A program made the position numbers and the translations under genes. DNA of 64,000 bases, taken from the NCBI GenBank assembly GCA_937902985.1, contig CALFNG010000207.1:1-64000 (forward strand), in the 5' to 3' direction. The notes below the pieces were generated by a model. It saw only the letters and a list, made by a program, of their open reading frames with translations, made no database searches and was not told the origin of the DNA. Below are positions 9,938 through 21,131 of the stretch, piece by piece; the first letter of the stretch is position 1, and the number at the start of each line of letters is the position of its first letter. Source of the stretch: an uncultured Myxococcales bacterium (lineage in GTDB: Bacteria > Myxococcota_A > Polyangia > Polyangiales > Polyangiaceae).

Positions 9938-10180
9938 TCAGACGAGCCCCGACCGGTTCACGAACTGCTCGACCACGGTCTTCGCCGCGCCGAGCGAGTT
10001 CGCGACGCCCGTGGCCATGGGGTTCAGCGCGTCGCCCTTGAAGACCTGCCAGTTGTAGCGGCCGTCGCCCTTGGGCTGGATCTTCACCGACAGCGGCCCG
10101 ACGGTGGCCGACCAGTCGTCTACCAGCTTCTTCGTCCACGAGATAGGCAAGGCGATAGCCTCTCCGTACACGCGAAGCAC
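9938..10180 (-). CDS. Hypothetical protein, about 80 aa
   Basis: Codon-like composition, GTG start proposed; VLRVYGEAIALPISWTKKLVDDW...NRSGLV. Confidence 0.4.
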   Translation of the reverse strand: MLRVYGEAIALPISWTKKLVDDWSATVGPLSVKIQPKGDGRYNWQVFKGDALNPMATGVANSLGAAKTVVEQFVNRSGLV

Positions 10181-10211
10181 CGCCCCCTCAAGGTGCGGCT
10201 CTACCCCGCCG

Positions 10212-11432
10212 ATGCCAGCACCTAGGGAAAGAAACAGCACGGACCGCGACCACCCGGGCGACGATCCGGGCGGCATCCGTTCGACCGAGGCGCCCGCGCG
10301 CGCGACCGTAGCCGAGCTGGCGCTCCTCTTCTTGCGCCTGGGCCTCACGGCGTTCGGAGGCCCCGCGGTCCACATCGCCATGATGGAGAACGAGGTCGTT
10401 CGACGGCGACGATGGCTCTCTTCCGAGCGGTTCCTGGATCTCCTCGGCGTGGCCAACGTGATCCCCGGCCCCAGCTCCACCGAGCTCGCGATCTTCATCG
10501 GCTACGAGCAGGCCGGGTGGCGCGGGCTCCTCGCGGGCGGCGCGTGCTTCATCTTGCCGGCCGCGGCGATGGTCTCCCTCCTCGCCTGGGCCTACGTGAC
10601 CTTCGGCGCGAGACCCGAGGTGGCGGGAGCCCTCTACGGGATCAAGCCGGTGGTGATCGCCGTCGTGGCCCAGTCGCTCTGGAGCCTCGCTCCGAAGGCG
10701 GTCAAGAGGTCGATCGGGCTCGGCGCCTTGAGCCTCGCGGCGTGCGTCGCCTCGGCGCTGGGCGTCGACTCGCTCGCGGTGTTGCTCGGAGGCGGGTTGA
10801 TCTCGTTGATCGCACGCCAGCTCGCGAAAGGAGAGCGGCGACTCCGCTCGTTTCAGCCGGGCCTCCTCGCAGGCGTGGCGTTCACGAGCGCGTCCGCCGC
10901 GGTGCCGGTGACCTTGACCCTCCTGTTCTTCACGTTCCTGAAGGCCGGGGCGTTCGTCTTCGGCGGCGGGTACGTCCTCCTCGCGTTCTTGCGCGCGGAT
11001 CTCGTCGACCGCCTTCACTGGCTCACCGAACAGCAGCTCCTCGATGCCATCGCGGTGGGTCAGGTGACGCCGGGCCCCGTGTTCACCGCCGCGACGTTCA
11101 TCGGCTACGTCGTCGCGGGCGGATGGGGCGCGGGCCTCGCGACCGTGGGCATCTTCTTGCCGGGCTTCGTCCTCGTGCCGCTGACGCGTCCCTGGCTCGG
11201 TCGCCTTCGGGCCTCGCCGGCCGCGGGCGCGTTTCTCGACGGCGTCAACGCGGCCGCGCTCGCCCTCATGGCCGTGGTGGCCGTGCAGCTCGCGAGGTCG
11301 GCGGTCGTGGACGTCGTGACGGGCGCTCTCGCCGTGGTCGCCGCCGTCGCGCTCATCGCGTTCAAGCTCGAGACGACCTGGCTCGTCGTCGGGGGCGGCA
11401 TCGTCGGGGCGATCGTGAGGGCCAGGCACTAA
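10212..11432 (+). CDS. chrA: Chromate ion transporter family (CHR) efflux protein
   Basis: LRLGLTAFGGPAVHIAMMENEVVRRRRWLS...ANVIPGPSSTELAIFIGYEQAGWRG; second half FGGGYVLLAFLRADLV...AIAVGQVTPGPVFTAATFIGYVVAGG. Confidence 0.92.
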   Translation: MPAPRERNSTDRDHPGDDPGGIRSTEAPARATVAELALLFLRLGLTAFGGPAVHIAMMENEVVRRRRWLSSERFLDLLGVANVIPGPSSTELAIFIGYEQAGWRGLLAGGACFILPAAAMVSLLAWAYVTFGARPEVAGALYGIKPVVIAVVAQSLWSLAPKAVKRSIGLGALSLAACVASALGVDSLAVLLGGGLISLIARQLAKGERRLRSFQPGLLAGVAFTSASAAVPVTLTLLFFTFLKAGAFVFGGGYVLLAFLRADLVDRLHWLTEQQLLDAIAVGQVTPGPVFTAATFIGYVVAGGWGAGLATVGIFLPGFVLVPLTRPWLGRLRASPAAGAFLDGVNAAALALMAVVAVQLARSAVVDVVTGALAVVAAVALIAFKLETTWLVVGGGIVGAIVRARH

Positions 11433-11540
11433 GCTGGGCGCCCGGGGCCGATGCGCCCGCGCGCGCTACTCTGGCCCAGAGGGGCCGGACAATCGTGCCC
11501 GGCCCTGCAAGGGTGCGCGTACGAGGCCACGTGCCTGGTT

Positions 11541-12071
11541 TTACTTGGTAACGATCTCCATGCGCAGCATCAGGTGCAGGGCCTCCAGTGGGTCAAGAAC
11601 CGGTGCTGGGAGCCGAAGGTCCTCCCGTCCCGGGTGCATGTGGGACCGCATCTCCCGCGCCTCGTTGGGGTGTCCTGGCGGGTTCAGGTCGAACCGGATG
11701 AACTCCGGCACATGGCCATCGGGGTACGCGACCTCGAAGGTGTAAGCGAGTAGGTCGAGAGCCTTGCCCCGACCTTCAGCTACCGTGATCGTGAAGTGAA
11801 ACCACACTCCGTCGCTGCGCCGCAGCTGAGCCGATTCGGACCGTCTCTTGAAATCTTTCTCGCCCCCTGCGATGGCACGCACTCTCGCGCCTTCGATGCC
11901 AGGGGGCGGCGCAACGATGTGAACGTAGCGATTGATGTCGTGCTGTGGAACGGCAAGCACATCGTCATCGTAGGCTCGCTTCATTGCAGCGCGCATACGA
12001 CGGAGTAGATCATCAGCGGTCACGTCCTCAAGGGTTGGCCGGGCTGCGAGTATTCGATCGGCAAGATTCAA
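11541..12071 (-). CDS. Hypothetical protein coupled to the upstream P-loop ATPase
   Basis: 176 aa ORF whose start overlaps the stop of the preceding gene (ATGA). Confidence 0.55.
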   Translation of the reverse strand: MNLADRILAARPTLEDVTADDLLRRMRAAMKRAYDDDVLAVPQHDINRYVHIVAPPPGIEGARVRAIAGGEKDFKRRSESAQLRRSDGVWFHFTITVAEGRGKALDLLAYTFEVAYPDGHVPEFIRFDLNPPGHPNEAREMRSHMHPGREDLRLPAPVLDPLEALHLMLRMEIVTK

Positions 12072-12873
12072 CGTCTTGCCCCCTCCACGAGTTCACCGCG
12101 ACCGAGGAGGACCAACCAGACCGCAAATTCCGGATCGGCCGGCGTGTCTCCTCGCTCGGCCTTTTGGACCGCTTCTTCGTCCGTCATCTTGAAGCGCTCC
12201 CGCAGGGCAGCGAGGCGGTCCAGCCGTACCGCCTGGCCGCGTGCTTCAACACCGTCTGAGAGGTACATCGAGCCTGCAACCCAGCTCGCAAGCGCTGGTG
12301 CAGCGGCGCTGATTCGCCTTGCGGTCAGGTCGTCCGCTACCAGGACGACGGGCGCCTTAGGCGTCAGACGAGAACGAGCCCGGTCGAGTGCTCGCCATTG
12401 CTCTTCGGGGACGCCGTCGACTCGGATGACCACCTGCGTCCGCGCCTCGATGGCCGCCTCGATGTCCTCGGCGCTGCGCGCGGAGAATTCAGAGACCTCG
12501 TCGCCGGACAGTTCAATCAGGTCGGCGCGGAGGGTGCCACGTGCTTGCCGGCGATGGCGATCAGGACCCCTTCGAGCGGTTCCGCATCGAACCGGTGGAA
12601 GCGGCTGACGTCGAGGTATGCACCGTAGTCCCCGGTCTCCTTCACTGCCTCACGGACGCGCTGCACGCATCGCCTCATCAGTGTTGTTTTCCCGGATCCG
12701 GTGCAGCCGACCACCAACAGTCGACGATCTGGCTTCAACTCGACGGTTCTGGCGATTTCGTCGACGATCTCTTCGCGCGGGTCAGACTCGACGTAGAGGC
12801 CGGCTTCAGGATCCGGCTGGACGAGCGGATCCATCAGGGCCACGTATTGTCGGAACCGTTCGAGTCGAGTCAC
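12068..12873 (-). pseudogene. P-loop AAA-type ATPase with an apparent 1-nt deletion near 12528-12536
   Basis: Walker A VVGCTGSGKTTL in one frame (to IAGKHVAPSAPT*); continuation TLRADLIELSGDEVSEFSARSAEDIEAAIEARTQVVIRVDGVPEEQW... in another. Confidence 0.65.
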
Positions 12874-13077
12874 AGAGCCAGTGTAGCGCCGTCGAACCGA
12901 CCCGGTCGACCGTAGACCCGGCCTTCGCGAGCACGCGTCCGGTGGGAGCCGAGGAGGCAGCGCGCTGCTGTCGGCGAAAGGAAGGCTCGATCAAGGGGCC
13001 CACGGGCCGACGTCTTGCCGTCGAGGGCACCTTGAGACTTCCGTCCGCCCAGCGCTCCTCTCGGGCGGGAGGTCCGT

Positions 13078-13539
13078 TCAGCGCTTTTCCTTGGCCTTCT
13101 CCAACCTCTCGAGGGCCGCGACGTCGGCGAGGTCCTGCGGCCGACCGGCGGCGCGCTTGTTCGTGAGCAAGTCGATTCGCCCGATGACCGCACACCTCAC
13201 CGACCCGAAGGACGTCTCGAGTCGCCGGGGCCAAGCGTCCTCGAATCGGACCCCTTCGATCTGCGTCAGAACGTCGATGCGCGCTGGCGGCTCGCCCATC
13301 TTGAAACCGGTCCCCGGCGCCTCGAGATCCCGTTCGGTGAGGTCACCGAGCGGCGCACCAAAATCCCGCAGCGCTTGGATGACCCTCCGGGCGTTGTCGG
13401 CGCTCGGCTCGATCCACACGTCGAGGTCCTTGGTCGCGCGAGGTCTGCCGTGGACGCCGACCGCATAGCCGCCGACGACGAGGAACCGCGCTTCAACGGC
13501 GCTCAAGGCGGTAAGCAGATCGAGGAAGTCGGCGTTCAT
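13078..13539 (-). CDS. DUF6036-like nucleotidyltransferase (toxin-antitoxin type)
   Basis: FLVVGGYAVGVHGRPRATKDLDVWIEPSADNA nucleotidyltransferase signature. Confidence 0.75.
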   Translation of the reverse strand: MNADFLDLLTALSAVEARFLVVGGYAVGVHGRPRATKDLDVWIEPSADNARRVIQALRDFGAPLGDLTERDLEAPGTGFKMGEPPARIDVLTQIEGVRFEDAWPRRLETSFGSVRCAVIGRIDLLTNKRAAGRPQDLADVAALERLEKAKEKR

Positions 13540-13720
13540 GGGTCTCCGGATGCGCGATCGCATGGAGCTCCTTGCTGAGCTCCCAGACCGCCTCGGCGCG
13601 GACGTCCACTGGGAGGCGGTCCCAGAAGAGCGCGTCGTAGTCGGCCATCTCTTCCCAGCCGCCGCGAAAGACACGTCCCTCCCAGCTGGCTCTGGCGGCC
13701 TTTCGCTCTGCGGCGTCCAC
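13493..13720 (-). CDS. Small partner protein upstream of the nucleotidyltransferase (antitoxin-like)
   Basis: GTG start; MADYDALFWDRLPVDVRAEAVWELSKELHAIAHPETHERRLPRSAYRLERR*; 3' end overlaps the nucleotidyltransferase start. Confidence 0.6.
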   Translation of the reverse strand: MDAAERKAARASWEGRVFRGGWEEMADYDALFWDRLPVDVRAEAVWELSKELHAIAHPETHERRLPRSAYRLERR

Positions 13721-13884
13721 CCTGAAACTGTACCACCGCCATCGGGCCGCGCTCGCCCCCGGCGGGTTCTTCGCCGCGACCGACGGCGAAGACAAACCTT
13801 CGCTACGATGTCCTTTCCCTCGGGACTCGCGCGTCCCTGGCTACGCGTTCGGCGAGCGTCGCCGACCCTCGAAGGAGACAGACG

Positions 13885-14232
13885 ATGGCAAAATTCATGT
13901 TCGTGTTCCGTGGCGGCGGTTTCGTGCAAAAGGGCCTGTCGCCCGCCGAGCTCGGCGCTCACCTCGAGAAGTGGAAGGTCTGGGTCGGCGAGCTCGCCAG
14001 GAAGGGCCACCACGAAGACGGCGGGCAGCCCCTGCAGAACAGCGGAAAGGTGGTGCGCGGCTCGTCGAAGACGGTGACCGACGGGCCCTACGCCGAGTCG
14101 AAAGACATGGTCACGGGCACTCTGCTCATCGTCGCCGAATCCCTCGAGGCGGCCACGACGCTGGCCCTCGGGTGCCCGGTCTATGAGTTCGACGGCTCGG
14201 TCGAAGTGCGCCCGATCTTCGCGCGCGGCTGA
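13885..14232 (+). CDS. YCII/DGPF-family protein
   Basis: MAKFMFVFRGG...VTDGPYAESKDMVTGTLLIVA (DGPF-type motif); AAGGAGACAG upstream. Confidence 0.88.
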   Translation: MAKFMFVFRGGGFVQKGLSPAELGAHLEKWKVWVGELARKGHHEDGGQPLQNSGKVVRGSSKTVTDGPYAESKDMVTGTLLIVAESLEAATTLALGCPVYEFDGSVEVRPIFARG

Positions 14233-14242
14233 TTCGCGGCCG

Positions 14243-15532
14243 ATGGGCATGCACGCCGACCCCGAGCTCGTGCTGGCGACGCTGTTCCGGCGCCAGTCGG
14301 GCCGGATGATCGGGGCGCTCGTCCGCATGCTCGGGGTCCAGCGCGTCGACCTGGCCGAGGACATCGTGCAGGAGACGCTGCTCGCCGCCCTCCAGGCGTG
14401 GCGACTCGGCATGCCACGCGACCCCGAGGGGTGGCTCTTCGCGGTCATGCGAAACCGGGTGCGAGACGCGCTCCGCCGGGATCGCGTCCGCGCGCGAGTC
14501 ATCACGCCCGAGGCCCTGGCCGACGACGCGGCCGCGGCCGAGCCGGCGTTCGACCCCGACGACGAGAGCGGCGACCTCCTGCGAATGATGTTCTCGTGCT
14601 GCCATCCCTCGCTGACGGACGACGGGCGCACCGCGCTGATCTTGAAGCTCGTGTGCGGCTTCGGAACCGCCGAGGTCGCGTGCGCCTTTCTCGCCGATCG
14701 CGCTGCCATGGAGAAGCGGCTGACCCGCGCGAAGAAGGTCCTGGCCGACGACGGCGTGCTCTACGAAGTGTCGACGCCCGAGCAGGCGCGCGAGCGGCTG
14801 CCGGCCGTGATGACGGCCCTCTACCTCATGTTCGACGCCGGCTATCACGGGAGCGCGACACCCGAGCCGATCCGCGCCGACCTCTGCGCCGAAGCGATTC
14901 GACTGGCGACGCTCCTGGTCGACGCGCCCGCCACGTCGAGCCCGGAGGTCCACGCGCTCGTCGCCCTCATGTGCCTCCACGCGGCACGCATGCCCGCACG
15001 GCTCGACGCGGCGGGCTCGCTCGTGCCCTTCGAGCGCCAGGACCGGACACTCTGGGACGGCGAGCTCGTGTCGCTCGGCATGCAGCACCTCGGCGCGTCG
15101 GCGAACGGAGGCGAGCTCACGGCGTACCACCTCGAGGCCGGGATCGCGGCGCAGCACGCGATGGCGCGATCGGTTCGCGAGACGCCGTGGAGCGAGATCG
15201 CGCGCCTCTACGATCTCCTCTACGCGCGCAAGCGCACGCCCGTCGTGGCGCTTGGCCGCGCGATCGCCCGGGCGGAGCTCGTCGGCCCCCGCGACGGCAT
15301 CGACGAAGTACTGGCTATCGAGTCGCGTGAGAAGCTCGAGGCGTACCCGTTCTTCTGGGCTGCTCTCGGCGACCTGGCCCTCCGGGCCGGCGACACGCCG
15401 CGAGCGCGATCGTGGCTCGAGCGAGGCGCGGCGACCGCCCGGAACGACGCCGAGCGCGCGATGTTCTTTCGGCGACTCGGCGAGTGCGGGCGCGCGTCCT
15501 GCAGCTGTCCGACGGCGCGGGTGCCGTCGTGA
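14243..15532 (+). CDS. ECF42-type RNA polymerase sigma factor with C-terminal TPR-like region
   Basis: DLAEDIVQETLLAALQAWRLGMPRDPEGWLFAVMRNRVRDALRRDR; directly downstream of a DGPF gene, as typical of ECF42. Confidence 0.88.
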   Translation: MGMHADPELVLATLFRRQSGRMIGALVRMLGVQRVDLAEDIVQETLLAALQAWRLGMPRDPEGWLFAVMRNRVRDALRRDRVRARVITPEALADDAAAAEPAFDPDDESGDLLRMMFSCCHPSLTDDGRTALILKLVCGFGTAEVACAFLADRAAMEKRLTRAKKVLADDGVLYEVSTPEQARERLPAVMTALYLMFDAGYHGSATPEPIRADLCAEAIRLATLLVDAPATSSPEVHALVALMCLHAARMPARLDAAGSLVPFERQDRTLWDGELVSLGMQHLGASANGGELTAYHLEAGIAAQHAMARSVRETPWSEIARLYDLLYARKRTPVVALGRAIARAELVGPRDGIDEVLAIESREKLEAYPFFWAALGDLALRAGDTPRARSWLERGAATARNDAERAMFFRRLGECGRASCSCPTARVPS

Positions 15533-15725
15533 TGATGGATGCCGACGCGGCGGCGCGGCGCGGGCTGCCGATCCTCGGTCAACGGGGGCGCGGTGGCCCT
15601 TGGTCATCCGTACGGCATGTCCGGGATACGGTACCTCGGCTCGACGCTGCTCGAACTCGCGCGCCGCGGCCGCCGCCGCGCGATCATGGGAGTCTGCACG
15701 GCGGGCGGCATGTCGACGGCCGTAC
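15505..15725 (+). pseudogene. Thiolase C-terminal remnant with internal deletion and frameshift
   Basis: LSDGAGAVVMMDADAAARRGLPILG followed in another frame by VNGGAVALGHPYGMSGIRYLGSTLLELARRGRRRAIMGVCTAGGMSTAV. Confidence 0.75.
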
Positions 15726-15829
15726 CTCGGGCGGCCTTGACGGGTCGGCGGCCGGTTCCCCATGTGACAGACTCGCGGCGACCGTAGAGCGTCGTTTCCA
15801 AAACGTTCTGCGGTGCCTATGCTCCGCCG

Positions 15830-17815
15830 GTGACCGTCCGAGACTCCACAGACCCGCGCGTCAACTCGACTACCCTGGAGCCGGCGCCGTCCTTGAACGA
15901 ACCGGGACCGCCTGGGTGGTCCATCGAAAAAAGCGTCGACCTCTACCAGATTCGGGGTTGGGGCGAGCCGTACTTCGCCGTGAACGCCGACGGGCACGTC
16001 GAGGTGCGGCCGGATCCGTCGCGGGAGAGCCGCGGCATCGATCTCTTCGCCCTGGCCAATGACCTCAAGGCGCGGGGCCTCGAGCTCCCGCTCCTCGTTC
16101 GCTTCTCGGACATCTTGCGCGACCGCATTCGTCGCCTCAACGAGTGCTTCGGCAGCGCGATCGGCGAGTACCGGTACCCGGGCGTCTATCGCGGCGTTTA
16201 CCCGGTCAAGGTCAACCAGCAGAGACACGTGGTCGAAGAGGTCGTCGAGTTCGGCGCTCCCTGGAGCTTCGGGCTCGAGGCAGGCAGCAAGCCGGAGCTC
16301 CTCATCGCGCTCGCAACCGCGCAGGAGAGCGGTGGGCTCATTCTCTGCAACGGGTACAAGGACGAGAAGTACATCGAGACGGCTCTCCTCGCCCAGCGCT
16401 TCGACAAGACCGTCTTCGTCGTGCTCGAGAGGATCGAGGAGCTCGACATGGTCTTTCGAGCCTCGGAGAAGCTGGGCATCGTGCCCGCCCTCGGGGTTCG
16501 CGCCAAGCTGACCGCGAAGGGCGTCGGCCGCTGGAAGGACTCTGCCGGCGATCGCGCGAAGTTCGGATTGACGACGTCGGAAATCGTGGAGGTCGTGGAT
16601 CGGCTCGCCGAGAAGAATCTCCTATCGAGCTTGCAGCTCCTCCACTTTCACATCGGCAGCCAGGTCTCGTCGATCATCCCCATCAAGAACGCGATCGCCG
16701 AGGCCGCGAACATCTACGTCGATCTCGCGAGAATGGGCGCGCGCATGTGCTACCTCGACGTCGGCGGCGGCCTCGCCGTGGACTACGACGGCTCGAAGAC
16801 CGACTTTCACGCTTCGAAGAACTACAATATCCAGGAATATGCGAACGACGTCGTCTTCGGCATTCTCGACGCGTGCAACAAGGCGAACGTTCCGGTGCCG
16901 ACGGTCGTCACCGAGAGTGGCCGCGCCATCACCGCGCACCAGTCGGTGCTGATCTTCGAGGTCGTAGGCACCAACGACGTCCGCTTCGGCGAACCCGAGC
17001 CGCCCCCGCCCGACTCGCACGCCATTCTCCGGGGCCTGTACGAGACCTGGAAGAACGTCGTGCCCAAGAACGTGCAAGAGGCGTGGCACGACGCCAGTCA
17101 GGCGAAGGAGGAGGCGCAGAGCCTCTTCAAGTTCGGTTACGTCGGCCTCCGCGAGCGCGCCCAGGTCGAGAAGCTCTACTGGGGCTGCTGCGTGAAGATC
17201 CTCCAGACCGTGCGGAGGATGCGCTTCGTTCCTGACGAGTTGCGGGACCTCGAGCGCGTGCTCGCCGCGATCTACTACTGCAATTTTTCCATATTCCAAT
17301 CGGCTCCGGACACCTGGGCGATCGACCAGCTCTTTCCCATCATGCCGATCCACCGGCTCGACGAAGAGCCGACCGAGCGCGCGACGATCGCCGATCTCAC
17401 TTGCGACAGCGACGGCGCCATCGACCACTTCATCGATCGCGAGGACGTGAAGAACGTGCTCGAGGTGCACCCCCTCGTGGCGAGCCAGCCCTACTACCTG
17501 GGGCTCTTCCTGAACGGCGCTTACCAGGAGATCCTCGGAGACCTCCACAACCTCTTCGGCGACACCAACGCCGTGCACGTTCGCCTCGCCGAGGGGCAGG
17601 GCTATCACGTCTCGCACGTGGTGAAGGGCGACTCCGTCGCCGAGGTGCTGCACTACGTGCAATACAAGACCGAAGACATGGTCGAACGCGTGAGGCAGCA
17701 GGCAGAGTCCGCGCTCCGCACGAACCAGATCACGCTGGCGCAGATGCGGCTCCTCATGCGGCACTACGAAGAGAGCTTGGGAAAGTACACGTACCTCAGC
17801 GACGACGACGACTAG
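15830..17815 (+). CDS. speA: Biosynthetic arginine decarboxylase
   Basis: YPGVYRGVYPVKVNQQRHVVEEV (PLP-lysine region), FGLEAGSKPELLIALA, YLDVGGGLAVDYDGSKTDF. Confidence 0.95.
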   Translation: MTVRDSTDPRVNSTTLEPAPSLNEPGPPGWSIEKSVDLYQIRGWGEPYFAVNADGHVEVRPDPSRESRGIDLFALANDLKARGLELPLLVRFSDILRDRIRRLNECFGSAIGEYRYPGVYRGVYPVKVNQQRHVVEEVVEFGAPWSFGLEAGSKPELLIALATAQESGGLILCNGYKDEKYIETALLAQRFDKTVFVVLERIEELDMVFRASEKLGIVPALGVRAKLTAKGVGRWKDSAGDRAKFGLTTSEIVEVVDRLAEKNLLSSLQLLHFHIGSQVSSIIPIKNAIAEAANIYVDLARMGARMCYLDVGGGLAVDYDGSKTDFHASKNYNIQEYANDVVFGILDACNKANVPVPTVVTESGRAITAHQSVLIFEVVGTNDVRFGEPEPPPPDSHAILRGLYETWKNVVPKNVQEAWHDASQAKEEAQSLFKFGYVGLRERAQVEKLYWGCCVKILQTVRRMRFVPDELRDLERVLAAIYYCNFSIFQSAPDTWAIDQLFPIMPIHRLDEEPTERATIADLTCDSDGAIDHFIDREDVKNVLEVHPLVASQPYYLGLFLNGAYQEILGDLHNLFGDTNAVHVRLAEGQGYHVSHVVKGDSVAEVLHYVQYKTEDMVERVRQQAESALRTNQITLAQMRLLMRHYEESLGKYTYLSDDDD

Positions 17816-17825
17816 AGCAGAGATT

Positions 17826-17871
17826 CTCTCTGCGGCTCCGCGGCCAATCTCGCTCTCGAGCGTGAGCCGAG
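17826..17871. repeat. Dispersed GGCCAATCTCGCTCTCG element, copy after speA
   Basis: CTCTCTGCGGCTCCGCGGCCAATCTCGCTCTCGAGCGTGAGCCGAG; the CTCGAGCG.GAGCCGAG tail is shared with the copy at 47840. Confidence 0.75.
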
Positions 17872-17878
17872 GGCACGG

Positions 17879-18881
17879 CTAGCGGCGGACGCCGAACGCC
17901 TCCAGGATCCGTTCGGCGGCGATGGTCGCGGTGACGGTCCCGTCGTGGACCTGCGCCTCGAGATCGGGCACCACCGAGACGACGCGCGGGTGCCGCTTGA
18001 ACGTGTCGAACAGCTCGCCTTCGACCATCTGCCACATCCAGCGTAAGAGCTGCCGTTTGCGGTTCTGCTCGAGGGCGCCGCTCGCCGTCTGCTCGGCGCG
18101 ATGCCGCTCGACGTGACCCCACAGGACATCGAGACCCTGGTTCGTGAGCGCCGAGCACTTCACGACGGGCACCTTCCACGACGCGTCGCGGCCTCGCAGC
18201 AAGTGGAGCGCGCTCGCGTATTCACGGCGAGCGCGCTCGGCCGCCTGCTCGTTGCCGCCGTCGGCCTTGTTGACCGCGACGAGATCCGCGATCTCGAGGA
18301 TGCCGCGCTTGATGCCCTGGAGCTCGTCGCCCGCGCCCGCGAGCATCAAGACGACGAAGACGTCGACCATGTCGGCCACCGTCGTCTCGCTCTGGCCGAC
18401 GCCCACGGTCTCCACGAGCACGACATCGAAGCCGGCGGCCTCGCAGAGCAGCAGGGTCTCGCGCGTCTTGCGGCCCACTCCGCCGAGCGAGCCGCTGCTC
18501 GGCGACGGGCGTATGAAGGCGTTGGGATCCTGGGTCAGGCTCACCATGCGCGTCTTGTCGCCCAGGATGCTCCCTCGGGTCTGCTCGCTCGTCGGGTCGA
18601 CGGCGAGAACGGCGACGCGGTGGCCGAGCTTCGTGAGGTTCGTTCCGAGCGCCTCGATGAACGTGCTCTTGCCGACGCCGGGCACGCCGCTGATCCCGAC
18701 GCGCTGCGCGCCGCCGGTGTACGGCAAGAGGCGCGTGAGCACGTCTTGAGCCAGATCGTGGTGGCCGCGCGCGTTGCTCTCGACGAGCGAGATCGCGCGC
18801 CCGAGGATGGCGCGGTCGCCCCCCCGCACGCCCTCCACGTAGTCGTCGACCGTGAGCGCGCGGCGGCGCGGCAGGTCGGGG

Positions 18882-18895
<14 letters not shown>
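17879..18895 (-). CDS. meaB: Methylmalonyl-CoA mutase-associated GTPase
   Basis: [43 protein letters not shown]. Confidence 0.93.
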
Positions 18896-21130
<2,235 letters not shown>

Positions 21131-21131
<1 letters not shown>

